This document shows positions 19,577 through 26,822 of a stretch of 64,000 nt of DNA, piece after piece. The DNA comes from Ferranicluibacter rubi (GTDB taxonomy: Bacteria > Pseudomonadota > Alphaproteobacteria > Rhizobiales > Rhizobiaceae): the NCBI RefSeq assembly GCF_011603255.1, contig NZ_JAANCM010000002.1:186001-250000 (forward strand), in the 5' to 3' direction. The translations under genes and the position numbers were made by a program. The notes under the pieces are model-generated. The model was not told the DNA's origin. It saw only the letters and a program-made list of their open reading frames with translations, and searched no databases. The first letter of the stretch is position 1, and every line of letters starts with the position of its first letter.

Positions 19577-19717
19577 TTACTTTGAATCGCCGTGGCCTTT
19601 TTTCGGCATCCGCTCGACTACAGCTTTCGTCGGATGAGACTCAGCTTTCTTCACGGACTCCAGGCGACCGGTTGTGGCATTTCTGCCGATCGGGAACGTC
19701 TTGCTACTTTTGGCCAT
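19577..19717 (-). CDS. 46-residue basic protein
   Basis: A short gene preceded by GGAGGCCGAT. The product opens MAKSSKTFPIGRNATTGRL and ends PKKGHGDSK; it has many Lys/Arg and the IGRNATTGR stretch seen in a widespread class of tiny alphaproteobacterial proteins of unknown function. It heads the reverse gene group 18904-19717. Confidence 0.6.
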   Translation of the reverse strand: MAKSSKTFPIGRNATTGRLESVKKAESHPTKAVVERMPKKGHGDSK

Positions 19718-20067
19718 ATCGGCCTCCTTAATCCAGCTTGAATAAAGGGGCCTTGGGCGCTACTTTGGATCTGCTAGGACTACCGCAGCAACGCACGTTT
19801 CGCCTCACGGCAAGCCGGGCAGCCGCGGCAAAAACACAAGGCACGTTGAGCGATCAACGTGCCTTTTTTATTGCTGAATGTATGTTTGGAAGCAAGCCCA
19901 ATTTATCAGGGCGCAGGTTTATCCCGTGTTATACGTCCCACCGCACGCGAGTCAACGTACCGACGAGTAAAATGGTTAATTTCTAGAAAAATGACAGTGG
20001 ACGATACTATCCGGGGTCTTGCATTCGATACGTCGGGTTCCCATGACGCCGATCATGCCGGCAAATG
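19718..20067. other. intergenic region with a terminator
   Basis: No convincing gene. It holds the strong hairpin at 19838-19870; the 100 bases before that hairpin could be a small + strand RNA, but I see no clear promoter. Confidence 0.4.
19838..19870 (+). terminator. rho-independent terminator
   Basis: A 12-bp perfect stem AAGGCACGTTGA / TCAACGTGCCTT with a four-base GCGA loop, followed by a T run on the + strand. No + strand gene is evident upstream, which hints at a small RNA; on the minus strand an A-rich flank could make it bidirectional. Confidence 0.75.
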
Positions 20068-20211
20068 CTACTTCGCCGTCTCCTTCTGCACTTCCACCCG
20101 CTCGTCTGCCGCTTTTACGGCCTCGTCGCGGCGCTTATCTGCTTCATTACCATCACTGGCGCGAGCGTCGTCACTTGCCGTGGGTGGCTTGCCTTTGGGT
20201 TTGTCGACCAT
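20068..20211 (-). CDS. 47-residue charged protein
   Basis: Begins MVDKPKGKPPTASDDARAS and continues with an Asp/Glu/Lys/Arg-rich helix ending VEVQKETAK. CAGGAGAGCACGAC upstream gives a good ribosome site. Composition suggests a soluble, mostly helical or disordered protein. Unknown function. Confidence 0.5.
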   Translation of the reverse strand: MVDKPKGKPPTASDDARASDGNEADKRRDEAVKAADERVEVQKETAK

Positions 20212-20280
20212 GTCGTGCTCTCCTGTTGGTGTCAGGGCCAACAGGGCTGGAGCTGGATGGTTCCAGACGGCGGGCGCCTC

Positions 20281-20295
20281 AAAAGTCCCCGATCG
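20281..20295 (+). repeat. AAAAGTC-NN-CGATCG motif, copy 1
   Basis: Reads AAAAGTCCCCGATCG. Shares 13 fixed positions with copies at 20490 and 24040, and is preceded by a CAGACGG-like stretch. Confidence 0.45.
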
Positions 20296-20489
20296 ACGCC
20301 CTTTCTACCGTCGGCCCAAGCAATTTCTTACATCCGCAAAATTCGAAATCCGGAGAATGGCCCGTGGCGAGACCCAGGAAGCCGACGGCTGCCCTGGAAG
20401 TCCAGACATCAGCCCGCCGGGTATCGGCGTCGGGGGTTTCTGTCGCTAAACCTGTATAAAAAAAGTTTTTGGATAGAGACGGGTCATAA

Positions 20490-20504
20490 AAAAGTCGACG
20501 ATCG
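20490..20504 (+). repeat. AAAAGTC-NN-CGATCG motif, copy 2
   Basis: Reads AAAAGTCGACGATCG. Homology with copy 3 extends upstream through GAGACGGG, about 30 bases in all. Confidence 0.5.
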
Positions 20505-20653
20505 GTCGGCGCCGGGAACCGGCGTCGGGCAAGAACGCGTGAAGCCGCAAGTTTTCAAGTCGGGTGCAAAGGCGGCACCCATTCAAAGTCTCGACTTCCC
20601 CAAAGCCTCTACCGCCGGCCCCCATTCGCATCAGCGCTAACACAGATTTTCGC

Positions 20654-20682
20654 CTCGCGCGTACGCGCAGCGCGCGCGCGAG
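20654..20682. other. GC-rich hairpin
   Basis: CTCGCGCG and CGCGCGAG pair around a 13-base loop that is itself GC-rich. No T run follows on either strand, so it is not an ordinary terminator. Confidence 0.35.
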
Positions 20683-20749
20683 AAAACATTGGATAATTTG
20701 GCACGAAGCGACGCGTGGTTCATACTTTCGAAAATAAGTCAATACACTA

Positions 20750-20778
20750 TTGACAAAAAAGTAAAATGAACCTATCAA
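20750..20778 (+). promoter_or_regulatory. sigma-70-like promoter for the 20858 gene
   Basis: TTGACA (20750-20755), a 17-base spacer and TATCAA (20773-20778) lie in an AT-rich patch about 80 bases before the gene. This is among the closest consensus promoters in the island. Confidence 0.55.
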
Positions 20779-20784
20779 TGATAG
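20772..20784. promoter_or_regulatory. palindromic operator over the -10 element
   Basis: CTATCA-A-TGATAG is a perfect 6-1-6 palindrome covering the -10 hexamer, so a bound dimer would block the promoter. It is followed at 20784-20802 by a GCCGCA / TGCGGC leader hairpin. Confidence 0.45.
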
Positions 20785-20857
20785 CCGCAGGAATATTGCG
20801 GCTTCATTCAAGAGTCGCGGCAAGCGACCAGTCCAGCTTCAACCTTGGGGACTGCTC

Positions 20858-21748
20858 ATGCCATTCATAACTGATCCAACTTGGACTCCCTCTCGATATC
20901 GCGTTGCCCTGTCCGCCTGGCAGCACAATGCGGAGGCCAAGGACTCTGACATCCTGCCGCGTAAGGCAGCCACGACAGCTACACCCCGCCATTCTGCCCT
21001 CTCAGACAAACTCAAGGGCCTGCTCAAGTGGCGCGCTGCTGCCAGCCCTTGCGACTGGACAGCCGTAGCCGCGAACGACAATAGGCCAGCCGGGGAGCCG
21101 CAACTGCTCGACAGTCACAGCGAGATCCGCCCGTCAGAGGCCGAAACTATGCTGGCGATCAAGGACGTCGAATTTGAAGAGCGTCGGCATGCCAAGCTTG
21201 GGAGCGGTGGTGAGCTGACTCTCGTTCCTGTCGGTGGCGACATGGAGCGTGCCAAGGTCTGGACAGGATCCAAGCGCCGCGGCCGGGAGCCGGAATGCAT
21301 ATCTCGCCTCGGCGCCGTAAAGTTTTCAAACGGGGCGAAGGAAGAAGCAGCTCTCGTGCGAGACGCGGTTGGCAATATCGTGCGGGGCAGTGTTCGGATC
21401 CCGCTGGGCGGCGTCACCTTTGTCGGTAAGTACCGCCCGCGCGATCGCTTCACCAGTCCGAAGGGGGCGGACAACGACAATGCCGCCGAGTTGACGGTGG
21501 GCTTGAGCACCAACAGCAACGCCGGCAGGTTCGAATTCAGTGATCCCGTCGAGGACGCACAGGAAGCCGTCAGGGTCCGCGAATCTGTCCGTCCGGAAAC
21601 CGCTCGGATCCTCGACTTCGCATTGACGGCTGCTAACTTCCGCGAGGTTGGCGAGGCCCTTGGTCACGGGGGCAAGACCGCTGAGCGACAAGGCAAGGCC
21701 GCCCTTATTGCGGCGTGCGAAGAGCTAGACGCTGCTCTCGCGGCCTAG
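20858..21748 (+). CDS. hypothetical protein, island-specific
   Basis: 296 residues starting MPFITDPTWTPSRYRVALSAW, behind a promoter with an overlapping palindrome. No recognised domain. It contains two ANDNRP/ADNDNA-type stretches and a C-terminal helical segment ending GKTAERQGKAALIAACEEL, which could form an HTH-like helix pair. It is followed by three strong hairpins, so it forms its own transcription unit. Confidence 0.65.
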   Translation: MPFITDPTWTPSRYRVALSAWQHNAEAKDSDILPRKAATTATPRHSALSDKLKGLLKWRAAASPCDWTAVAANDNRPAGEPQLLDSHSEIRPSEAETMLAIKDVEFEERRHAKLGSGGELTLVPVGGDMERAKVWTGSKRRGREPECISRLGAVKFSNGAKEEAALVRDAVGNIVRGSVRIPLGGVTFVGKYRPRDRFTSPKGADNDNAAELTVGLSTNSNAGRFEFSDPVEDAQEAVRVRESVRPETARILDFALTAANFREVGEALGHGGKTAERQGKAALIAACEELDAALAA

Positions 21749-21789
21749 TTCGGTCCCCTTTTTGCATCTCGAAAAGTATACGGCATAGG

Positions 21790-21816
21790 GAGCGCTTCAG
21801 GCGCTCTCTTTCGTTT
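21790..21816 (+). terminator. hairpin with T-rich tail
   Basis: GAGCGC-TTCAG-GCGCTC followed by TCTTTCGTTTT, 42 bases after the 20858 gene. First of three hairpins in this gap. Confidence 0.5.
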
Positions 21817-21817
21817 T

Positions 21818-21854
21818 GCCTGCTACATCGCAGTCCCAGTAGCAGGCCTTTTCT
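21818..21854 (+). terminator. rho-independent terminator
   Basis: GCCTGCTAC and GTAGCAGGC form a 9-bp perfect stem with a 12-base loop, followed by CTTTTCT. Second of three hairpins. Confidence 0.6.
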
Positions 21855-21912
21855 CCCTGTGACCGCGGATGTACCGGCGCAGCGAAATCCCAGGGGCGGC
21901 CCTGGTCGATCC

Positions 21913-21958
21913 AGGCGGCGTCTGATGGTCCTAGTCCATCGGCGCCGCCTTCGGTTTT
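21913..21958 (+). terminator. large two-part hairpin
   Basis: AGGCGGCG / CGCCGCCT (8 bp) encloses GATGG / CCATC (5 bp) with a 7-base loop, followed by TCGGTTTTCG. It ends 40 bases before the capsid operon. Terminator, leader structure or packaging-related structure are all possible. Confidence 0.5.
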
Positions 21959-21998
21959 CGCCCAATTTTATTAATTCCCAAAATTATGGAGGCGTCGA

Positions 21999-22517
21999 AT
22001 GCGCCGGTACGAGATTGTGCATATTCTGGCGCGTCGCTTAAACCTCAAGGTCGGACGCGCCCAAGCTATCCTCAGCAAGTTGCAAGAGGCCGGCGTCATC
22101 TCCGGTTCTGGTCTTGCCAAGAAGGCGCCTGACGATCTGGCCGAGCCAGAAATCGTCTCACTGCTCGTCGCGCTACTCGCCGAGAGCGGGATCGCAAGCG
22201 GGCCTGATGCCGTCCGAACGTTCGGCGCGCTCACCGCCACCGACGGCACACGTTTTGACGCGTTCCTCTCCGAAATCCTGTTCGGCCCGCCCTTCGCAAT
22301 CCGGCATCTTTTCGCAAGGCAATCGCCTCCTGGCGTTTCCGTTGTCGCCGCAGGCCAGCACATTCTCTTTGGGCAGCCCGCATCGGCCACCACCGCCTCA
22401 CCGGCACGCACGGTCCCCGGCGAGGCGCTTAGCGCCATCGCGGCCGAGCTTCGCGGTGAGAGCCCCGCCACGGCGGACGCCTTGGCAGCAATCCAGAATA
22501 TAAGGAAATCCGCGTGA
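21999..22517 (+). CDS. hypothetical protein, first gene of the capsid operon
   Basis: 172 residues; GGAGG lies upstream. The N terminus MRRYEIVHILARRLNLKVGRAQAILSKLQEAGVI looks like a helix-turn-helix. The C-terminal half is Ala/Pro-rich with no motif seen. The next gene starts inside its stop codon, followed by the capsid gene, so it is probably a regulator or assembly partner in the capsid transcript (inference). Confidence 0.68.
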   Translation: MRRYEIVHILARRLNLKVGRAQAILSKLQEAGVISGSGLAKKAPDDLAEPEIVSLLVALLAESGIASGPDAVRTFGALTATDGTRFDAFLSEILFGPPFAIRHLFARQSPPGVSVVAAGQHILFGQPASATTASPARTVPGEALSAIAAELRGESPATADALAAIQNIRKSA

Positions 22518-22813
22518 CGGACATCAAAACACTATTGGAGCGGGCCGAATCAGTCGCCAGCAAAACGCAACCAAACGGTGATCTTCTCGCCGTCGTCAAA
22601 CACGCAGCGTCAGCGCGGCAGTTCGTGTGGGATCAGCATTATGCGTCATCCGCAGAGCGCGCGCTCCTCGACGAACGGCTCGCGGCGTCGGCGCCTGAGT
22701 TCCAGGCCGCTGTAGCGGCAACAGAACGCGCCCTTTCCGAAGAGCTGACCGACAGCAGCGCTCGACGCGCCCGCATTCGTGCCGAGAACCCCCAATATTT
22801 TAAGGAAAACTAA
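22514..22813 (+). CDS. small hypothetical protein upstream of capsid
   Basis: 99 residues from a GTG overlapping the previous stop by four bases. Almost entirely helical and Ala/Glu/Arg-rich (LDERLAASAPEFQAAVAATERALSEEL), ending ENPQYFKEN. It abuts the capsid gene with no gap. The composition would suit a scaffold-like protein, but that is a guess. Confidence 0.65.
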   Translation: MTDIKTLLERAESVASKTQPNGDLLAVVKHAASARQFVWDQHYASSAERALLDERLAASAPEFQAAVAATERALSEELTDSSARRARIRAENPQYFKEN

Positions 22814-23902
22814 ATGTCTGAACTTGCAACAATGATCCGCGACCTTGGCAATAACTTCAACGCGAAAGCTGAAGACCTCGGCACCCGCCTCGGCGAACTC
22901 GAGAAGCGGGCCGCCCGTGAGCGCGAGTACGATAACGACAACTTCGACGCCGGCAACTCACTTGCCGCCTCGCTGGTCGCCTCCGACACTTTTAAGCAGC
23001 TCAACGGCGGCGTGAATCGTGGTCGTGCCCAGGTCGAGATGGCTGCCATCACAAGCGCCAATCCGACCGTTGGTACTGGTCGTTCTGCTTCTACCTCGCT
23101 TGTCCCGGCGCAGCGGATTGCGGGTATCGTCACTCAGCCGGATCGGGCGCTAACGGTTCGAGATCTGATTGCCCCAGGCAAGACCACGGCAGGCTCTATT
23201 GAGTTTGTGCAGGAGACAGGCTTCACGAACAATGCCGCCATGGTCGCAGAAACGACCCAGAAGCCTTACTCCGACATCACCTTCAATATGAAAACCGCGC
23301 CGGTTCGGACGCTGGCTCATCTGTTCAAGATCTCAATCCAGATGCTACAGGACGCCGAGGGCCTTATCAGCTATCTGGACCTCCGCGGCACGACCGGTCT
23401 CAAGCTCAAGGAAGAGAACCAGATCCTCTTTGGTGACGGCACAGGCCAGAACCTGCTGGGCCTCATGGGCCAGGCATCCATCTTCTCGCCAGCCTTCGTA
23501 CCCCAGGATGCCACGGCGATCGACCGGCTTAGGCTCGCAGCGCTACAGGTGCGTAAGGCTGAGTATCGTGCGGATGGCATCATGATGCATCCAGATGACC
23601 TAGCCGCGCTGGAGCTGACCAAAGACAACGAGGGCCGCTACATTCTCGGCAACCCCGCCGGAGAACAGACCGCGCGGGTATGGCGTCTGCCTATCGCCGA
23701 AACGACCGCGATGCCGACCGGCACCTTCTTGATTGGTGCATTCTCCACTGCCGCTCAGCTCTTCGACAGGCAGCAGGTCACCTTCGAAATTTCCACGGAA
23801 AATTCGAACGACTTCGAGCTCAATATGGCGACTGCCCGTATTGAGGAACGACTGGCACTTGCGGTGTATCGTCCGGAGGCTCTGGTCGCCGGTCAGTTCT
23901 AG
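22814..23902 (+). CDS. phage major capsid protein, HK97 family
   Basis: 362 residues. A charged helical N-terminal segment (about 1-45, MSELATMIRDLGNNFNAKAEDLG) resembles a delta/scaffold domain. The HK97 core follows: LVPAQRIAGIVTQPDRALTVRDL, FVQETGFTNNAAMVAE, the FKISIQMLQDA spine helix, the ENQILFGDGTGQNLLGL loop, and GIMMHPDDLAALELTKDNEGRYI near the P domain. No prohead protease gene is adjacent. Start ATG directly follows the previous stop. Confidence 0.92.
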   Translation: MSELATMIRDLGNNFNAKAEDLGTRLGELEKRAAREREYDNDNFDAGNSLAASLVASDTFKQLNGGVNRGRAQVEMAAITSANPTVGTGRSASTSLVPAQRIAGIVTQPDRALTVRDLIAPGKTTAGSIEFVQETGFTNNAAMVAETTQKPYSDITFNMKTAPVRTLAHLFKISIQMLQDAEGLISYLDLRGTTGLKLKEENQILFGDGTGQNLLGLMGQASIFSPAFVPQDATAIDRLRLAALQVRKAEYRADGIMMHPDDLAALELTKDNEGRYILGNPAGEQTARVWRLPIAETTAMPTGTFLIGAFSTAAQLFDRQQVTFEISTENSNDFELNMATARIEERLALAVYRPEALVAGQF

Positions 23903-23990
23903 CTGAATCCGGCGGGGTGATGAGACGGCCAGCTCGGTCGTAGGCGTGTGAAGGCCCGCCACTCCCTATCCCTTCACATGCCAAGAGCAC

Positions 23991-24017
23991 GCCGTCTGCC
24001 GAGCCCCGGCAGGCGGC
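23991..24017. other. hairpin upstream of the small terminase
   Basis: GCCG-T-CTGCCG and CGGCAG-G-CGGC pair around an AGCCC loop. It lies 23 bases before the third AAAAGTC-NN-CGATCG copy and about 115 bases before terS, where packaging sites often lie. Confidence 0.4.
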
Positions 24018-24039
24018 ACCCCTTCGAGACGGGCTCCGA

Positions 24040-24054
24040 AAAAGTCGCCGATCG
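24040..24054 (+). repeat. AAAAGTC-NN-CGATCG motif, copy 3
   Basis: Reads AAAAGTCGCCGATCG, preceded by GAGACGGG as in copy 2. It lies in the gap between the capsid and small-terminase genes, 78 bases before terS. Confidence 0.5.
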
Positions 24055-24131
24055 GCCTCGACCGACTACCGGCGGCCCTGATTCGTACGCAACGCGCATG
24101 CCCCCGATGAATCAAGATTTCTGGAGAGCCA

Positions 24132-24452
24132 GTGAAACCACCCGACCACCTCCGGCCGGCCACCAGGCGGTGGTTCGCAGCCGTTCTGCGCGACTTCGCG
24201 CTTGAAGATCATCACGTCCGCCTTCTGACGCGCGCTGCTGAGGCCTGGGACCGCGGAGACGAGGCCCGCGAGGCGATCGCAGCATACGGCCTGACGTTCA
24301 ACGACCGCTTCGGAACGCCCCGCGCGAGGCCAGAAGTCGCCATCGAGCGCGATTCTCGCACCGGTTTTGCGCGCCTTTTGCGTGAATTGGACCTTGATAT
24401 TGCAGGTCCGGAGACCGTTCGTCCGCCCGCCTTGCGATCGAACAGGAGGTAG
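24132..24452 (+). CDS. terS: phage terminase small subunit, P27 family
   Basis: 106 residues from a GTG preceded by GGAGAGCC. The P27-type pattern is clear: PPDHLRPATRRWFAAVLRDFALEDHHVRLLTRAAEAWDR, then GLTFNDRFGTPRARPEVAIERDSR and FARLLRELDLD near the end. Small terminases recognise the packaging site and hand DNA to the large terminase, which is absent from the island. A satellite-encoded TerS can redirect a helper's packaging motor. Confidence 0.9.
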   Translation: MKPPDHLRPATRRWFAAVLRDFALEDHHVRLLTRAAEAWDRGDEAREAIAAYGLTFNDRFGTPRARPEVAIERDSRTGFARLLRELDLDIAGPETVRPPALRSNRR

Positions 24453-24454
24453 CG

Positions 24455-24730
24455 ATGCCCGTCAAACGCCGAAAGTCCAAGCGCATGGCGACGGCCAGCT
24501 TGGAAACCTGGGAATTGTACCTCGAGTGCGGCACGGACTATTTCGACGATCTTGCTGACGCAGGCATTGCGCCGAAAGGCGAGCGACCATCTGACGATAT
24601 CGCTCGCGCCGCATGGCTGGCCTACGCGGACGAATTGCTCGATCGCTGGCGCTCGTCTCGGCATGTCGAGCAAGGTGTACCGTGGGCGCTGGAACGGTTT
24701 GGCGATCCGCGGGTGCGGCGGAGACGTTAG
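24455..24730 (+). CDS. hypothetical protein next to small terminase
   Basis: 91 residues, two bases after terS. Basic N and C termini (MPVKRRKSKRMA and RVRRRR) flank an acidic helical centre (DYFDDLADAGIAP). No recognised family. The tight spacing suggests a packaging partner (inference). Confidence 0.65.
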   Translation: MPVKRRKSKRMATASLETWELYLECGTDYFDDLADAGIAPKGERPSDDIARAAWLAYADELLDRWRSSRHVEQGVPWALERFGDPRVRRRR

Positions 24731-24734
24731 CGGT

Positions 24735-25277
24735 TCAATCGAGACGATCGCGAAAGGCGGCCGGCAACACCATAAGCCATCCGCTGATAAAAAGCGTGCT
24801 TGCAAAAACCAGCCCGAAGTAAACGTTTCCGAAAGCCAGCTTGACTGTGCCGGTTCCTCTGCCGTCAATCATTGTACCGTCGGCGTGCATGAAGAGCGGG
24901 ATTAGCTGACAGGCAAGGATTGCCAACACCCCTACCAAAATTGCTGCATCTGAACTGAGATGTGTTCGCCATCTGAATAGGCGTCTGTCCTCGTCGCCGC
25001 TTCGAATGCGTTGTATCCAAGCAAGCAGTAGACATAACGAGATCGTCAGAAATACTGCAATGTTGATCGCCGCCAGCATCCTAGCCTGAGTGTATTGCTG
25101 TTGAACAGCTGTCGTTGTGATCGCTACCGACAGGAACTGGACACCCCAAGTCGACTCTACCGTGATGGGTCGGCGCTCGTACAACGGCACGCCGTACATC
25201 CAGATTCCATATGCGATGGCGAGGAATGGTGCGGGCCCCCTTTGAGCGAAAATCGCCATAAGTGTGTCCAATATCAT
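24735..25277 (-). CDS. hypothetical multi-pass membrane protein
   Basis: 180 residues with about four predicted membrane segments (near residues 12-30, 68-90, 108-130 and 145-170). No family recognised. The gene is reverse-oriented between phage-like + strand genes, which is typical of cargo genes; a holin or exclusion role is possible but unsupported. Confidence 0.55.
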   Translation of the reverse strand: MILDTLMAIFAQRGPAPFLAIAYGIWMYGVPLYERRPITVESTWGVQFLSVAITTTAVQQQYTQARMLAAINIAVFLTISLCLLLAWIQRIRSGDEDRRLFRWRTHLSSDAAILVGVLAILACQLIPLFMHADGTMIDGRGTGTVKLAFGNVYFGLVFASTLFISGWLMVLPAAFRDRLD

Positions 25278-25373
25278 GCTCTCCTCTAATCGCTGCTGAC
25301 TTTCAGCGAGTAGCCAGCCTTCGATTGAATAGGCTTTACGCGCTCCGTTCCACCGAAATCTTCAGGATCCACA

Positions 25374-25433
25374 ATGACCCAAACCGATACCACGCCGGAC
25401 GGCGAAGCCGTGCCCGCGGGAGGAAGCGAATGA
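25374..25433 (+). CDS. possible 19-residue leader peptide
   Basis: ATG preceded by AGGATCC; product MTQTDTTPDGEAVPAGGSE. Its stop overlaps the next ATG. Very short, acidic and Pro-rich; may be a translational coupling peptide rather than a functional protein. Confidence 0.3.
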   Translation: MTQTDTTPDGEAVPAGGSE

Positions 25434-25639
25434 ACAGCCAGTTCTCCCTTCCCAGCATGCTGGAGCATTGCGGGAACGCCTACGCCACGTTCGAGAATGA
25501 CCCGATCTTCACGCCGCTTTTTGTGTCGCTCGGGTTTTCCACCGCCGGCATTCTTGGCACGTCCATTTCCGCTGTCTCAATCGCCTCGGCAGTATCGGCC
25601 GGCGGCGGCTACCTGGAGTTCGATCATGTCCGCAGCTAA
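25430..25639 (+). CDS. small hypothetical phage-like protein
   Basis: 69 residues starting MNSQFSLPSMLEHCGNAYA; GGGAGGAAGCG upstream. The centre (SLGFSTAGILGTSISAVSIASAVSAGGG) is hydrophobic and Gly/Ser/Ala-rich, possibly one membrane segment. It overlaps the next gene by 14 bases. Similar small genes occur in tail-region clusters of alphaproteobacterial phages. Confidence 0.55.
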   Translation: MNSQFSLPSMLEHCGNAYATFENDPIFTPLFVSLGFSTAGILGTSISAVSIASAVSAGGGYLEFDHVRS

Positions 25640-26312
25640 CATCATCATTTGGCCGCACGCAGCAGTCCTCCTCACGGACACCAAAGCGACCACCCAGGGC
25701 GGTATCCAATGGAACGCCCCGAAAGTGCGAACGCTCCCCTGGGCGAAGCTCGCCATCTCCGTCCGCGGCTACCATGCGGCCCTTGGTGTATTCGAACGTA
25801 TGATTTCGATGAATGCTGTCAACTATGCCGGCGCCATCAGCTTCATCGCCCAGAATTTCGACAAGATCCTGTCCGCCGAATACGATGATCCGGCCGAAGC
25901 GCACGCCATGCGGAATGACCTCGACCTCTACGTCGTCGGCTGGTCGGATAACGGCCCTGCAGGGTTCTGGGTCTCGTCGTACCAACTTGATCGCAAGGTG
26001 CAGGGAATCTCTCAGGCGCATATTTCGCCGATGGTCGATCGCGATGCTCAGCGGCAGTTGGCGTCCGGAGAGTTCAAGGCCGGCATCCCTGGCCTCATGG
26101 CAGCCCAGGCAGCGCAGCACGTCTTCGTGGGCGGGTGGGGGATTGTGACGGAGGTCTATGCCGATACCATCCAATCTTATCCGATCGGCGGGCTTTGCGA
26201 ACTGTCGGCGGTGGGGTCGAGGATGCAGGCAGTGGAGGAGAAGGACGCGATTGCGGCGATTGGTGCGGCAAATGCTGAGCGTGCAGAGCGGGTGGCGGGT
26301 TCGGCAGGGTGA
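25626..26312 (+). CDS. hypothetical phage protein, Ntn-hydrolase-like N terminus
   Basis: 228 residues. The opening MSAANIIIWPHAAVLLTDTKA, a second strand pair (KVRTLPWAKLAISVRGYHAA) and a later GGWGIVTEV resemble proteasome-like (Ntn-hydrolase) folds found in some phage proteins. The canonical nucleophile position is not clear, so activity is uncertain. It sits in the phage-like block between TerS and the dGTPase. Confidence 0.6.
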   Translation: MSAANIIIWPHAAVLLTDTKATTQGGIQWNAPKVRTLPWAKLAISVRGYHAALGVFERMISMNAVNYAGAISFIAQNFDKILSAEYDDPAEAHAMRNDLDLYVVGWSDNGPAGFWVSSYQLDRKVQGISQAHISPMVDRDAQRQLASGEFKAGIPGLMAAQAAQHVFVGGWGIVTEVYADTIQSYPIGGLCELSAVGSRMQAVEEKDAIAAIGAANAERAERVAGSAG

Positions 26313-26624
26313 TGGACCCGCAAGGAGCCGTACTTACCTCGATATCATGGCACGACGGCTACGCCGAAACGACCAAATTACGATGCAACAAAATAGTGTC
26401 GAAACCGCTAACCATCGGCTACTAACTCGTGACTTGCACGAGAATCATTCGTGACATACCCTAGTCCCGTAGACGACAGTTTCGAAAGCTCGGCTGCTAG
26501 GGAACTCACCGGCTTCAACAGCGTTCGTTTACTACGAGACGGCAACCACGGCAAAGTCGACTGACGATAGTTTAACGCGGGCTAGTACCCGCGCGATTAC
26601 CCGTTCCAAGGAGGGAAGGTTCCA
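26313..26624. other. intergenic region
   Basis: No gene seen. A CGCGGG / CCCGCG hairpin at 26576-26593 lies 31 bases before the next gene and could be a leader or operator structure. Confidence 0.35.
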
Positions 26625-26810
26625 ATGTCACATTCCGCAGCGGCAGCAGCATCTAGATCTGTAAAGACGTCTGAAACAGACCGCGACCCGGTTTATCGGG
26701 CCGCGGTGCATGATCTGAAGACGTTACGCATGAGCATTGAGCAGTCTTCCGGTAAGTGGAGCTTGACTGAGGAAAAAGGCACGCATACGCTCTCCGAAAA
26801 GGCGAAGTAA
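26625..26810 (+). CDS. small hypothetical protein upstream of dGTPase
   Basis: 61 residues; AAGGAGGGAAGG gives a strong ribosome site. Starts MSHSAAAAASRSVKTSETD and ends with the charged SLTEEKGTHTLSEKAK. It ends 12 bases before the dGTPase and probably forms its operon partner. Function unknown. Confidence 0.6.
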   Translation: MSHSAAAAASRSVKTSETDRDPVYRAAVHDLKTLRMSIEQSSGKWSLTEEKGTHTLSEKAK

Positions 26811-26822
26811 TGCAGGAATGAA

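Larger units (their letters stand above)
20212..20857. other. gene-poor region with repeats, hairpins and a promoter
   Basis: About 650 bases with no confident gene. A 30-codon GTG frame at about 20366 starts with a terminase-like MARPRKPTA but stops soon. The region holds two copies of AAAAGTC-NN-CGATCG (20281, 20490), a GC-rich hairpin (20654-20682) and an AT-rich promoter/operator block at 20750-20802. Confidence 0.5.

Noticed and set aside
20366-20458. Short GTG frame starting MARPRKPTA, like a terminase N terminus
   Set aside because: Stops after 30 codons with no downstream continuation in any frame; at most a remnant. The real small terminase is at 24132.
20446-20823. 125-codon minus-strand frame
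   Set aside because: Covers repeat copy 2, a hairpin and the AT-rich promoter; no ribosome site and no family-like features.
26158-26454. 98-codon frame overlapping the end of the 25626 gene
   Set aside because: No ribosome site, Arg-rich shadow composition, and conflicts with the better-supported gene.
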